Origin: Gemmatimonadota bacterium
Lineage (GTDB): Bacteria; Gemmatimonadota; Gemmatimonadetes; Gemmatimonadales; GWC2-71-9
Reading direction: 5' to 3'
Assembly: GCA_016199245.1 (NCBI GenBank)
Contig: JACQHC010000036.1
Span: 1 to 32,296, forward strand
DNA: 32,296 bases
The notes under the pieces were generated by a model, which did not search any database, had not been told where the DNA came from, and saw only the letters and a program-made list of their open reading frames with translations. Made by a program: the position numbers and the translations under genes. Below, piece after piece: positions 15,436 to 23,949 of the stretch. How positions within the stretch are numbered: the stretch's first letter is position 1; the number at the start of each line of letters is the position of its first letter.

Positions 15436-16107
15436 ATGTCGTTCTGCAAAGAGCAACTGACCCGCGTGAAGCCGTTGTGGGACCGCATGCTGGCGCACCG
15501 GTTCCTGATCGAGACGCGGGACGGCAGGATCTCCGACGAACGGTTTGCCGTCTGGATGCGCCAGGATTACCTGTTCGTGGAGGCGGCCATCCCGTTCATC
15601 GCAGCGATGATCCCGCGGGCGCCCCGCCGCCATTGGGAGCCGCTCGCGGGCGTCCTCGGCGCGCTCGAGAAGGAGTTGAAGCTGTTCGAGGAGCGGGCCG
15701 CCGCTGTGGGCGTCACGCTGCACGGTGCGCCGCCCTCCTTCACCAACCACGCCTACATCCAGTTCTTGCTCGCGACGGCGTACCGGGCCACGTATGCCGA
15801 GGCTTTCACCGTTCTGTACGCGGCAGAAAGGGCATACCACGATTCGTGGGCCGTCGTGAAGCGCGGGATCGACACGGGCTCGAAGTGGTATCCGTTCGTC
15901 GAGAACTGGGCAGGCGACGCGTTTGCTCAGTACGTGGCGTACCTGGAGGGTGAGCTGGACGGCCTGGCGGCGGAGGTGGGGGCGGCGGAGCGCGCTCGCA
16001 TGGCCGAGTACTTCGAACTGACCACGAAGTACGAGATCGCGTTTTGGGAGATGGCGGCGTCGGGCGAGGGGTGGCCGGGGGGTGGAATGAGAGAGGACGA
16101 CAAATAG
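15436..16107 (+). CDS. TenA-family protein lacking the catalytic cysteine
   Basis: A 223-aa all-helical TenA/PqqC-fold protein (WMRQDYLFVEAAIPF, HAYIQFLLATAY, KYEIAFWEMA). In the neighbouring TenA the nucleophile is in LLPCAWGY; the matching segment here reads LYAAERAY, so the Cys is gone and a Glu is close by. It therefore resembles the TenA_E-like or non-hydrolytic branches and may act on a different pyrimidine intermediate or none. Start ATG 15436 is preferred over an upstream TTG at 15403 because the family homology begins there. It is followed, in the same direction, by the second tenA gene. The last residues (GMREDDK) already lie in repeat element B. Confidence 0.75.
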   Translation: MSFCKEQLTRVKPLWDRMLAHRFLIETRDGRISDERFAVWMRQDYLFVEAAIPFIAAMIPRAPRRHWEPLAGVLGALEKELKLFEERAAAVGVTLHGAPPSFTNHAYIQFLLATAYRATYAEAFTVLYAAERAYHDSWAVVKRGIDTGSKWYPFVENWAGDAFAQYVAYLEGELDGLAAEVGAAERARMAEYFELTTKYEIAFWEMAASGEGWPGGGMREDDK

Positions 16108-16189
16108 GACGACGAGGGGCGACAGAGGGCGACTACAGGCCGCGTCGTCTCCCGTCGCCGCGCGTCGTCCTTCGTCGCCTGACGTCGGG
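16095..16189. repeat. Periodic inverted tandem element B (10-nt unit)
   Basis: Left arm GGACGA/GGCGAC units at 16095, 16107, 16118 and 16128 (pitch 12, 11, 10). Right arm GTCGTC/GTCGCC/GTCGGG units at 16144, 16154, 16164, 16174 and 16184, exactly 10 nt apart. It begins inside the 3' end of the first TenA gene and fills the gap to the second. Confidence 0.75.
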
Positions 16190-16213
16190 TTTTCCCAGTA
16201 ACGGGATGGCCAT

Positions 16214-16876
16214 GTGATCACGGACGATCAATTCGCCGCTGCGAAATCCATCTGGGACGCTCAGCTCCAGCATCCCTTCGTGAAGGGCATTGCCGACGGC
16301 TCGCTCGACGTCGAGCGGTTCAAGCGGTGGGTGTTGCAGGACTACCTCTATCTCAAGGACTTCGCCCGGATCTTCGCCTGGGCCGTGGCCAAGGCCGAGC
16401 GGCTCGATTCCATGTCGTGGCACGCCACCGTGCTCAACCTCACGCTCAACACGGAAATGGAGTTGCACCGCACGTACGCCGCGCGGTTCGGCATCTCGCC
16501 GGAGGAGCTGGAGCGTCAGGAGATGTGGCCCACGAACCGGGCGTACACGGATTTCCTGCTCCGCACGGCGGCGGACGGCGATCTCGCCGACCTCGTCGCG
16601 GCGCTCTTGCCGTGCGCCTGGGGCTATGTGCACATCGCGCAGTACCTGGCAAGGGGCAACCCGCCGCAGGATCAGCGGTACGCCGACTGGATCGCCCAGT
16701 ACGCGTCGCCCGACTTCACGCAGGCGGCGGACTGGCTCAAGGCCGAGATGAACCGGCTGGCGGAAGGAGCGACCGCGGTCAAGCGCCAGCGGCTCATCGA
16801 CCTGTTTGTCCTGTCGAGCCGGTATGAGTGGCAGTTTTGGGAGATGTGTTGGCGAGGAGAGAAGTGGCCGGTGTGA
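16214..16876 (+). CDS. tenA: TenA aminopyrimidine aminohydrolase (thiaminase II)
   Basis: A 220-aa TenA. Known members hydrolyse aminomethyl-pyrimidine breakdown products of thiamine back to HMP, salvaging the pyrimidine half. The catalytic Cys134 is in LLPCAWGY, and the C-terminal SSRYEWQFWEMCW block holds the conserved Tyr/Glu. Length equals the family norm. The start is GTG 16214; an overlapping ATG at 16212 is out of frame. No TPP riboswitch or other thiamine gene is visible nearby, so it may stand alone with its Cys-less paralogue. Confidence 0.88.
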   Translation: MITDDQFAAAKSIWDAQLQHPFVKGIADGSLDVERFKRWVLQDYLYLKDFARIFAWAVAKAERLDSMSWHATVLNLTLNTEMELHRTYAARFGISPEELERQEMWPTNRAYTDFLLRTAADGDLADLVAALLPCAWGYVHIAQYLARGNPPQDQRYADWIAQYASPDFTQAADWLKAEMNRLAEGATAVKRQRLIDLFVLSSRYEWQFWEMCWRGEKWPV

Positions 16877-16878
16877 TC

Positions 16879-16914
16879 GGACATCTGGCATCGGGCATCT
16901 GACATCGAGATGCC
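16879..16914. repeat. Periodic element C (7-nt unit, short right arm)
   Basis: GACATC/GGCATC-like units start at 16879, 16887, 16894 and 16901 (pitch 8, 7, 7), followed by the complementary GAGATGCC (16907-16914). It lies directly after the tenA stop, the same position as elements B and E, but with a different unit and period. Confidence 0.5.
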
Positions 16915-16963
16915 GGCCGGTCGCATCTCGCCCGCTGCGGCTCGCGCAGTTACGATTCGACTG

Positions 16964-19330
16964 ATGCCGGACCAGCCGCTCGCCCCTCCCCGCGGGCTGC
17001 TGCGCGCCATCTACGAACGGCTGATGGGCGCGCGGCCGTCTCCGCCCCTCGCGCCCGGTGCGATCTCGCTCCCTGGAGAAGCCCTCCCCAGCCGCATTGG
17101 CCATTATGCGATCCTGCGCAAGCTGGGAGCCGGCGGGATGGGCGTCGTCTACGCGTCGCGCGACGAGAAGCTGCACCGCACCGTCGCCCTGAAGATGATG
17201 TCGGTGCTCACGGGCTCCGACGCGGCCCGCAAGCGGTTCTGGCGCGAGGCGCGCGCCGCCGCGAGCGTGAATCATCCCAACGTGTGCCAGATCTACGAAA
17301 TCGGCGAGGATCAGGGCGAGCTGTTCATCGTCATGGAATATCTCGAGGGCGAAACGCTCTCCGCGCGCCTCAAGCGGGGGCCGTTCTCCGTGTCTCACAC
17401 CGGCCCGATCGGCCTCGAAATGCTCGGCGCGCTCTCGGCGCTGCACGCGCGCGGGATCGTCCACCGCGATCTCAAGCCGTCCAACGTGTTCCTCACGTCC
17501 CACGGCGTGAAACTCCTCGACTTCGGCGTGGCGCAGCATGACTTGCAGGGCACCCTCGCCCCGGACACGGCGCTCACACCCACCGGGATGATCGTCGGCA
17601 CGCCGCGCTACATGGCTCCTGAACTCGTGACAAACGACGTCACCGACGCCCGCAGCGATCTGTTCGCCGTGGGCGCCATCCTGTTCGAGATGCTCGCGGG
17701 CCGCCCGGCGTTCGGCGGCCGCTCGGTGGTGGAGACCCTGCATGCCACGTGTTACGAACAGCCCCCGGCGCTCACCGGGTCGCCCGCCGTGGTCGCGATG
17801 GACCGGGTCATCCGTCGCGCACTGGCCAAGCGGCCGGCGGAACGTCCGGCATCGGCCGATGCGATGGCTGAGGAGTTGCGCGCCATTCGCGGCGCGGGCG
17901 CGGACGATACCCCGACCCTCGCTCGGGCGCTCACCCGCATCGTCGTCCTGCCATTCCGCGTCCTGCGCCCGGATCCCGAGTCGGACTTTCTGGCCTTCAG
18001 CCTGCCGGACGCGATCGCGACGTCGCTGTCGAGTATCCCCTCATTGGTCGTCCGGTCCGGCGCGGTCGCCGCGCGCCTGGCGGGGGAGGTGCCGGACCTC
18101 AAGGCGCTGGCGGTGGAGGCCGACGTGGATCGCGTCGTCATGGGCACGCTGCTTCGCTCGGGCGACCAGGTGCGAGCCGCGGCGCAGCTCGTGGAGGCTC
18201 CCGGCGGGACGCTCCTCACGTCGCTGACAGTCCAGACGTCGTTGGGCGACCTGTTCCGACTGCAAGACGACATTGCCCGTCGGGTCGTTGAAGCATTGGC
18301 CCTCCCGCTCACGGAAGGAGTGACGTCGCCCCATCCCGACGCGCCGCGCGACGCTCGCGCCTATGAGCTGTACCTCCGAGCCAATGAGTTGGCGCGCGCG
18401 TACGACGGACTCGCGCGGGCGCGCGATCTGTATCAGCAATGCGTGGAACTGGACCCGACCTTTGCGCCCGCATGGGCACACCTCGGTCGCTGTCAGCGCG
18501 TGATCGCCAAGTTCATTGACCGGACGCCTGACAGCGAGGCGAAGGCGGAGGGGGCGTTCCGCCGCGCCCTCGAGCTCAACCCGCGCCTGTCGGTGGCGCA
18601 CAAGTTCTACGCGAACCTCGAGGCTGACATGGGGCAGGCGCGCCGTGCGCTGGTGCGCCTGCTCGCCGAGGCCAATCGACACGGAAACGATCCGGAGTTG
18701 TTCGCGGGGCTGGTCCATGCCTGCCGCTATTGCGGCCTGTTCGAGGAATCCATCGCCGCACACGCGGAGGCGCGACGCCTCGACCCGAATGTCCCTACGA
18801 GTCTCCAGTACACGCTCTTGATGACGTGTGATGTCGAGCCGCTTCTGACCGTCGTGCCAACTGGTGTCGGTGCGGGCGCCGAGGAGCGCCTCCGCGTCGT
18901 GGGCCTGGGACTGGCGGGACGCCGGGACGAGGCCCGCCGGGTGTTGCTCGACATGCGCGGGCCGTCGCCCCTCCCTGCCTTTCGGTCGTGGATCGGGTTC
19001 CTGGAGGCCTGGCTCGCTCACCGCCCGGCGGACATGCGCGCAGCCTTGTCCCAGCTCTCCGAGCTGACGATTCAGGACGACCCGGAAGCCATCTTCCTGG
19101 AAGGGTGGATGCTCTGCGAGGTCGGCGAGCACGAGCAGGGGCTCGACCACCTGCGGCGCGCTGTTGCGCGCGACTTTTTCGCCGTACCGACTCTCAGGAA
19201 GAGCCCGCAGTTCGCCGCGCTGCGAAGCGATCCCGTTTTCCAGACGCTCTTGGCCGACGCCGAAGCCGGCCGCGCGGAAGCGCTGCGGGCGTTCCGCGAC
19301 GGTGGCGGTGACCGATTGCTGGGCCGGTGA
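16964..19330 (+). CDS. Soluble Ser/Thr protein kinase with TolB/FlgO-like region and TPRs
   Basis: A 788-aa protein. Kinase domain about 45-315: glycine loop LGAGGMGVVY, VALK lysine, H167RDLKPSN catalytic loop, DFGVA, and MAPE. Then a segment RIVVLPFRVLRPDPESDF... to about 460, resembling the FlgO/TolB-like region commonly found between kinase and TPR parts, and TPR-type helical repeats (RDLYQQCVELDPTFAPAWAHLG and on) to the end. No transmembrane helix was seen, unlike many PknB-type kinases, so it is probably cytoplasmic. Start ATG 16964 is preferred to ATG 16910 because it avoids coding through a repeat-flanking stretch, but the ribosome binding site is weak in both cases. Confidence 0.88.
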   Translation: MPDQPLAPPRGLLRAIYERLMGARPSPPLAPGAISLPGEALPSRIGHYAILRKLGAGGMGVVYASRDEKLHRTVALKMMSVLTGSDAARKRFWREARAAASVNHPNVCQIYEIGEDQGELFIVMEYLEGETLSARLKRGPFSVSHTGPIGLEMLGALSALHARGIVHRDLKPSNVFLTSHGVKLLDFGVAQHDLQGTLAPDTALTPTGMIVGTPRYMAPELVTNDVTDARSDLFAVGAILFEMLAGRPAFGGRSVVETLHATCYEQPPALTGSPAVVAMDRVIRRALAKRPAERPASADAMAEELRAIRGAGADDTPTLARALTRIVVLPFRVLRPDPESDFLAFSLPDAIATSLSSIPSLVVRSGAVAARLAGEVPDLKALAVEADVDRVVMGTLLRSGDQVRAAAQLVEAPGGTLLTSLTVQTSLGDLFRLQDDIARRVVEALALPLTEGVTSPHPDAPRDARAYELYLRANELARAYDGLARARDLYQQCVELDPTFAPAWAHLGRCQRVIAKFIDRTPDSEAKAEGAFRRALELNPRLSVAHKFYANLEADMGQARRALVRLLAEANRHGNDPELFAGLVHACRYCGLFEESIAAHAEARRLDPNVPTSLQYTLLMTCDVEPLLTVVPTGVGAGAEERLRVVGLGLAGRRDEARRVLLDMRGPSPLPAFRSWIGFLEAWLAHRPADMRAALSQLSELTIQDDPEAIFLEGWMLCEVGEHEQGLDHLRRAVARDFFAVPTLRKSPQFAALRSDPVFQTLLADAEAGRAEALRAFRDGGGDRLLGR

Positions 19331-19354
19331 CCGAGCAGCGCCACGCCTCGCGTT

Positions 19355-19966
19355 CTAGGCGTGCGGAGCCCAGGTCCTTTCGCCGGCGGTATACGGCACG
19401 CACGGATCGAAACGGCCGGGAGACTCGATGTACCGTTGGGCCTGGGTACATCCGATCTCCGACGTGAAGTAGCCGAGCAGCGCCAGCTCCTTCATCATGC
19501 GGAAGTAGTGCGCGGGGGTGCCCTCCGCGCGGGCGTCGCTGTACGCCTTTTGCTCCCGGTCGATCTCCTCGAGCACGGCGAGCCGCTGCGCCGGCTTGGC
19601 TTGCAGGAAATCCACGCCGTACGCCTGGCGGGTGATGTCATCGATCTTCTGCATCCCGTCCCGGAAGATCTTCTGATTCCGCTCGTCGTATGTGTCCTGC
19701 ACCATGAGTGCCATGAACGCGCCGGTCTGTGCTGCTTTGGCCCCCGGCGTGCCGGTGGCCGGCAGGATGGTGTCGGCCACCTCGTCGAGGAACGCGATCT
19801 CGTCTGCCGTGAATGGAGCGGCCGTAACCTGCGCGCGACCGCGACGGCCCGTGAGCAGCGCCTCTCCGCCCACCAGCGCGACGCCGCCCAGGAGCGCGGT
19901 CACTCGCTGGATGGCTTCGCGACGGGTAACCAACTCACTCTCGCTCAGGCGCTGATGATGTGTCAT
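19355..19966 (-). CDS. Gluconate 2-dehydrogenase subunit 3 family protein
   Basis: A 203-aa small subunit of a membrane-bound GMC dehydrogenase. It has a Tat-like signal (R15-R16 in LVTRREAIQRVTALLGG). The diagnostic FTADEIAFLDEVADTILPAT segment is near residues 52-72, and the GYFTSEIGCTQAQRY block lies near the C-terminus. The known role is to help export and stabilise the FAD subunit, which is encoded directly upstream. GGAGGG precedes ATG 19966. It ends 24 nt from the convergent kinase stop. Confidence 0.85.
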   Translation of the reverse strand: MTHHQRLSESELVTRREAIQRVTALLGGVALVGGEALLTGRRGRAQVTAAPFTADEIAFLDEVADTILPATGTPGAKAAQTGAFMALMVQDTYDERNQKIFRDGMQKIDDITRQAYGVDFLQAKPAQRLAVLEEIDREQKAYSDARAEGTPAHYFRMMKELALLGYFTSEIGCTQAQRYIESPGRFDPCVPYTAGERTWAPHA

Positions 19967-20015
19967 GAGCCCTCCGCTGCTAATCCGTGTGAGTAGGACA
20001 CGCCGTAGCGTTCAC

Positions 20016-20105
20016 CGCAGAGCGCGCAGAGTTCGCAGAGGTACCTGTGGGTCTGCTCAACAACGGGCCTCCGGTTGAACTCTGCGTTCTCCGCGATCTC
20101 AGCGG
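20016..20105. repeat. Periodic inverted tandem element F (9-nt unit)
   Basis: CGCAGAG at 20016, 20025 and 20034 (exact 9-nt pitch), then the complement CTCTGCG / CTCCGCG / CTCAGCGG at 20080, 20089 and 20098 (also 9 nt). It sits between the GMC gene and the subunit 3 gene. Hairpins made of CGCAGAG-type units occur in many unrelated bacteria, so this one looks like a known type. Confidence 0.75.
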
Positions 20106-20129
20106 TAACACACCTGCGTGCGCCCGGCG

Positions 20130-21809
20130 CTACAGGTTGCGCCGATTGAGCTCGCGGACGGCGTGATCCGCGGCGCGGGCGGTCAGCGCCATGTAGGTGA
20201 GCGACGGGTTCTGGCACGCCGCCGACGTCATGCACGAGCCGTCGGTCACGAACACATTCGGCGCGTCCCACACCTGGTTGTACGGGTTGAGCACCGACGT
20301 CTTGGGATCGCGTCCCATCCGTGCCGTCCCCATCTCGTGAATCCCCATCCCGGGCCAGTAGCCATTGTCGAACTGCTTCACGTTCTTGACGCCGCCCGCC
20401 TCGAGCATCTCGGCCATGTCGTTGACCATGTCACGCCGCATCAGCCGCTCGTTCTCGCCCGTGGCGCAGTCGATCTTGAGCACGGGGAGGCCCCACTTGT
20501 CCTTCTTGCTCTCATCGATCGAGACGGTGTTCTCGTGGTTCGGGAGCATCTCACCGAAGGCCGTGGCGCCAATTCTCCAGCCGCCCGGCTGCGACATCGC
20601 ATCCTTGAACGCCGCGCCCACGCCCAGCTCCGCCACTGCGCGGGACCAGCCCTGGCGGCTGGCGCTGCCTTGATAGCCGAAGCCCCGCAAGTACTCGCGC
20701 CTGTCGCCGAACAGGTTGCGGTAGCGCGGGATGTAGAACCCGGTGGGGCGCCGTCCGTAGTAGTACTTGTCGTTCAGCCCCTCGATGTCGCCCTCGGCGC
20801 CGAGCCGGAAGTGGTGATCCATGAGATTGTGCCCCAGCTCGCCCGAGCTCGAGCCCAGGCCCTCCGGCCAGACGTCCGTGGCCGATCGCATGAGCAGCCA
20901 CGTCGAATTCAAGGTGGACGCACAGAGAAAGACCACGCGCGCCGTGTAATCGGTCCATTGGTTCGAGACCGCGTCGAGGACGCGTACACCGGTGGCGCGC
21001 TTTCGGTCCTTGTCATACAGCACTTCGCTCACGATGGACCACGGCTTGAGCGTGAGGCGCCCCGTAGCCACCGCCGCAGGAAGCGTGGACGACTGCGTGC
21101 TGAAGTAGGCGCCGTAGGGACAGCCCAGCCAACAGGCGTTGCGATACTGGCAGGCGCCGCGCCCGGGAAGTGGCTGGCTCAGGTTGGCGCAGCGTCCCGG
21201 GATGATGCGGCGCCGTCCGCCAAATTGCCCGGCGAGGCGCTCCGCGATGAGCTGCTCGCCGCAATTGAGCGGCATCGCCGGAAGAAACTCACCGTCAGGC
21301 AGCTGCGGCAGGTTCTCGGGCGATCCGGCGATACCGGCGTGACGCTCCACATGGTCATACCACGGGGCCAGGTCCGCGTAGCGGATGGGCCAATCGATCG
21401 CGATGCCGTCTTTCGCGTTCGCCTCGAAATCGAAGTCGCTCCAGCGGTAGCTCTGACGTCCCCAGACCAGCGATCGTCCGCCCACCTGGTAGGAGCGATA
21501 CCAGTCAAACCGCTTGACCTCCGTGTAGGGCGAATCCCGGTCCGACGTCCAGAACTCGAGATTCTTTTCGTTCAGGGGGTAGTCGCGCTTGAGCACGGGG
21601 TACAGCTCTTCCATCGCTTTCGTGCGTCCGCCGCGATGGAGGTATTCCCAGGGCCCTTTGGTGGCGTTGGGGTAGTCCTTGATGTGCTCTACGTTGCGGC
21701 CACGCTCGAGCAGGAGGACGCGAAGGCCATTCTCCGTGAGCTCCTTTGCGGCCCAGCCGCCGGAGATACCGGATCCCACCACGATGGCATCGAACTGCGT
21801 TGATTGCAT
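20130..21809 (-). CDS. GMC-family FAD oxidoreductase (gluconate dehydrogenase large-subunit type)
   Basis: A 559-aa FAD enzyme. The dinucleotide motif VVGSGISGGWAAKEL is at about 10-24 and the ERGR acid that binds ribose follows. The C-terminal block HEMGTARMG...DGSCMTSAACQNPSLTYMAL has the conserved GMC pattern. A CQYRNACWLGCPYGAY cysteine cluster in the middle is typical of the gluconate/2-keto-gluconate dehydrogenase subgroup and may hold an iron-sulfur cluster. It has no signal of its own; subunit 3 with its Tat signal probably carries it out. ATG 21809 was chosen because the Rossmann motif follows directly. It should oxidise a sugar, polyol or related alcohol and pass electrons to a cytochrome; substrate unknown. 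Confidence 0.88.
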   Translation of the reverse strand: MQSTQFDAIVVGSGISGGWAAKELTENGLRVLLLERGRNVEHIKDYPNATKGPWEYLHRGGRTKAMEELYPVLKRDYPLNEKNLEFWTSDRDSPYTEVKRFDWYRSYQVGGRSLVWGRQSYRWSDFDFEANAKDGIAIDWPIRYADLAPWYDHVERHAGIAGSPENLPQLPDGEFLPAMPLNCGEQLIAERLAGQFGGRRRIIPGRCANLSQPLPGRGACQYRNACWLGCPYGAYFSTQSSTLPAAVATGRLTLKPWSIVSEVLYDKDRKRATGVRVLDAVSNQWTDYTARVVFLCASTLNSTWLLMRSATDVWPEGLGSSSGELGHNLMDHHFRLGAEGDIEGLNDKYYYGRRPTGFYIPRYRNLFGDRREYLRGFGYQGSASRQGWSRAVAELGVGAAFKDAMSQPGGWRIGATAFGEMLPNHENTVSIDESKKDKWGLPVLKIDCATGENERLMRRDMVNDMAEMLEAGGVKNVKQFDNGYWPGMGIHEMGTARMGRDPKTSVLNPYNQVWDAPNVFVTDGSCMTSAACQNPSLTYMALTARAADHAVRELNRRNL

Positions 21810-21850
21810 GGTGCTCTCGGGATTCCTCGTTCGACACGGGACTCGGCTCA

Positions 21851-21897
21851 CGAGCTGACCCCGGGCGGTCTACATGACCCTCGGGGTCGCCAGCTCG
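21851..21897. terminator. Long stem-loop upstream of the GMC gene
   Basis: CGAGCTGACCCCG (21851-21863) pairs with CGGGGTCGCCAGCTCG (21882-21897) apart from a 3-nt bulge; the loop is 18 nt. It lies between the di-CXXCH gene stop and the GMC start, so it may end the upstream message partially or act in the GMC leader. No T-tract was seen. Confidence 0.4.
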
Positions 21898-22047
21898 CGC
21901 GCCGATTACAGGGCCGGCGAACGGACTCAGGTGATATAGGGGTCGTCGAGAAGAGTTTCAAGTCGGCCGCGCGCCGCACGCGTCGGCCTGGGTCAGAGTT
22001 TGACGCCGTCGGCGGATGGAGTGGTGCCGGATCGACTCACAACGCCG

Positions 22048-22923
22048 TCAATAGCTCAGACAGGCGGTTGTCTCGCCCCGCACCCAAGCCGCCAGCATTC
22101 GCCATTCCGGGTCGTCCTGCGACGGCCAGCGCCGCCCGCCGGCGTGGAAGTGATCGCCGCCCGCTTCGGGCGCGAGCGGGTGGGTGAGGAAGCGGCTCAT
22201 CAGTGGAAACCCGGGCTCGATGTAGCGCTGGAGCACCGCGAAGTTCTGGCGTGACTCCTCGAGGGTCCAGAAGCTCCGTCCCGCAGGGATCTCAGACGCA
22301 AAGTTGCGCGGCTCCACATTGTGGCAGTGCACGCATTGCATCAGGCCGGGACGCTTGTTCAGGAAGATCCGCTGCACGCAGGTCCGGAAGAATTCGAAAT
22401 CGAGCGGCCGGGTCACGGCCGTTCCGGCGCGGGCGGCGGCAGCGCCAGCCGCTCCCGCCGCTCGGACCCATTCCGCCATCGTTCGCCATTCGGGATCGTC
22501 CTGGGTGCTCCAGAACTTGCCACCCACGTGGTAGGGCGTGCCGCCGGCTGCCACAGCGAGCGGCTTCCGCAACAGCCGGCTCTGCTCCGGTCGCCCCGGC
22601 ACCACCAAACGCGATGCGGCCTCGAAGTTCCGGCGCGACTGCTCCTCGGACCAGAACACGCGGCCGCCCTCGCCTTCCTGGAGCGGCTGGAGCTCGAGCG
22701 GCGAGCCGTTGTGCACGTGACAGGTGGCGCACGGGGAAAGCCCGGGGCCGTAGCCACGGCGGGACTTGATGAAAATCGGCTCGACATCGCTCCGGTAGAA
22801 CGGGAAGTCGAGCGACGCCTGCGCGGGCGGCGCAACCGGCGCGGCCTCTCGGGCCTGCGCGTCCGGCGCGGCTCGGGCGGCGCTGACCAGCGCCGCTGCG
22901 GCGAGCGATGCGATCGGCAGCAC
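22048..22923 (-). CDS. Exported protein with two tandem CXXCH (c-type haem) domains
   Basis: A 291-aa protein with a signal peptide from GTG 22923 (LPIASLAAAALVSAARA). Two similar halves are visible: LDFPFYRSDVEPIF with C65-ATC-H69, and LDFEFFRTCVQRIF with C197-VHC-H201. Each is followed by an F-W-(S/T)-x-E-(E/Q)-S-R-x-N-F segment and a QDDPEWR..AxWVR ending. This is an internal duplication of a planctomycete-type cytochrome domain. It starts 2 nt after the stop of the YVTN gene and precedes the GMC dehydrogenase, so it is the likely electron acceptor in place of the usual three-haem gluconate dehydrogenase cytochrome; that role is inference. Confidence 0.78.
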   Translation of the reverse strand: MLPIASLAAAALVSAARAAPDAQAREAAPVAPPAQASLDFPFYRSDVEPIFIKSRRGYGPGLSPCATCHVHNGSPLELQPLQEGEGGRVFWSEEQSRRNFEAASRLVVPGRPEQSRLLRKPLAVAAGGTPYHVGGKFWSTQDDPEWRTMAEWVRAAGAAGAAAARAGTAVTRPLDFEFFRTCVQRIFLNKRPGLMQCVHCHNVEPRNFASEIPAGRSFWTLEESRQNFAVLQRYIEPGFPLMSRFLTHPLAPEAGGDHFHAGGRRWPSQDDPEWRMLAAWVRGETTACLSY

Positions 22924-22925
22924 GG

Positions 22926-23945
22926 TTACTGCGGCAGCACGGCCGTGTGGTTTCGCTTGGGCACCTGCCCCACGCGGATGCGCGCAACCTCCTTCATGGC
23001 CTGCGTGTCAATGGCGGACACGTCATTGGACCCAGCGTTGGCCGAGTACAGGTAGCGCCCGTCCGGCGTCATCGTGAGCCAGTCGGGGTGGCTGCCCACT
23101 GGGACGCCGCCTAGGAGCTGGAGATCGGATAGCGAATAGGCGTAGACGTGGTTGTTCGGCTTGCTGGTGGACCACAGCGTCTTGCCATCGGGCGAAACCG
23201 CCAGCCCGTGCCCGGGCGAGCCTTGCAGGCCATCGTTGTCCACGCGCGTCAGGGGAAGGTCAGGCATCTGGATCCTGGCCACCACGGTCCGCTTCTCGAA
23301 GTCCACCACGTAGAAGCCGTGGTAGTCCGAGATCTGAACGAAGATCCGGCGGGTGGAGCCATCGGCGTTGCGCTCGAACGCCATGGGTCGCACGCCCCCG
23401 TCGAACTCCATGGACCACACGGGCTGGTCGGACGCGGCGTCGATCACGGTCAGGGTCCGCGCCGCGATCATGCCCGCCACCACGTACTTCCCGTCCGGCG
23501 TCAGGTAGACGTTGTGCACCCCGCCGGCCGTGGGGATGCTTTTCGCCCGCCGCTCTGCCTGAACGTCGATGACGTCCACGGCCCCGGGCTCCGCTCGGAT
23601 CGCGACGTACACTTTCCGGCCGTCCGGTGTGATGGCGACGTTGTTGGGCCGGCCGCTCAGGGGGATTTGCTTGGTGACTTTCAAGGTCCTGGTGGGCACC
23701 ACGTCGAGCGTGCGATCCACCTCGTTCGAGAAATAGAGCGCGCTCCCGTCCGGGTGGGAGGTGACGCCGTGCGGGATGGGGATGCCCGTGATCTCGTCCA
23801 CCACCTGGTTGGTGGCCGGGTCGATCAGGTGGACGTTGTCGCCCGCGGCGTTGGTCTGGATGATGCGGACTGTGCCGCTCTGCGCCGCCGTTTGGGCCTG
23901 CACGATGGCGGCGGTGAGAAGGGCGTGCAGCACTGAGGAGATCAT
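22926..23945 (-). CDS. YVTN-type beta-propeller secreted protein
   Basis: A 339-aa protein with a signal peptide (MISSVLHALLTAAIVQAQ) from ATG 23945, preceded by AGGA. Repeats of about 40 residues each contain TPDGRKVYV, TPDGKYVVA, SPDGKTLW or TPDGRYLYSANAGSNDVS, the mark of 40-residue YVTN propellers. It is a periplasmic or extracellular binding scaffold; no catalytic site is evident. It is placed 4 nt after the dienelactone hydrolase stop and 2 nt before the cytochrome gene, so the three are one message. The propeller may dock the cytochrome or bind the substrate. Confidence 0.82.
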   Translation of the reverse strand: MISSVLHALLTAAIVQAQTAAQSGTVRIIQTNAAGDNVHLIDPATNQVVDEITGIPIPHGVTSHPDGSALYFSNEVDRTLDVVPTRTLKVTKQIPLSGRPNNVAITPDGRKVYVAIRAEPGAVDVIDVQAERRAKSIPTAGGVHNVYLTPDGKYVVAGMIAARTLTVIDAASDQPVWSMEFDGGVRPMAFERNADGSTRRIFVQISDYHGFYVVDFEKRTVVARIQMPDLPLTRVDNDGLQGSPGHGLAVSPDGKTLWSTSKPNNHVYAYSLSDLQLLGGVPVGSHPDWLTMTPDGRYLYSANAGSNDVSAIDTQAMKEVARIRVGQVPKRNHTAVLPQ

Positions 23946-23949
23946 TGTC

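Noticed and set aside
15337-16213. TPP riboswitch before the TenA genes
   Set aside because: No CTGAGA-type thi-box core was found in 15337-15435 or 16108-16213.
20130-21803. Long plus-strand frame opposite the GMC oxidoreductase
   Set aside because: The minus-strand frame has all GMC motifs; the plus frame has none.
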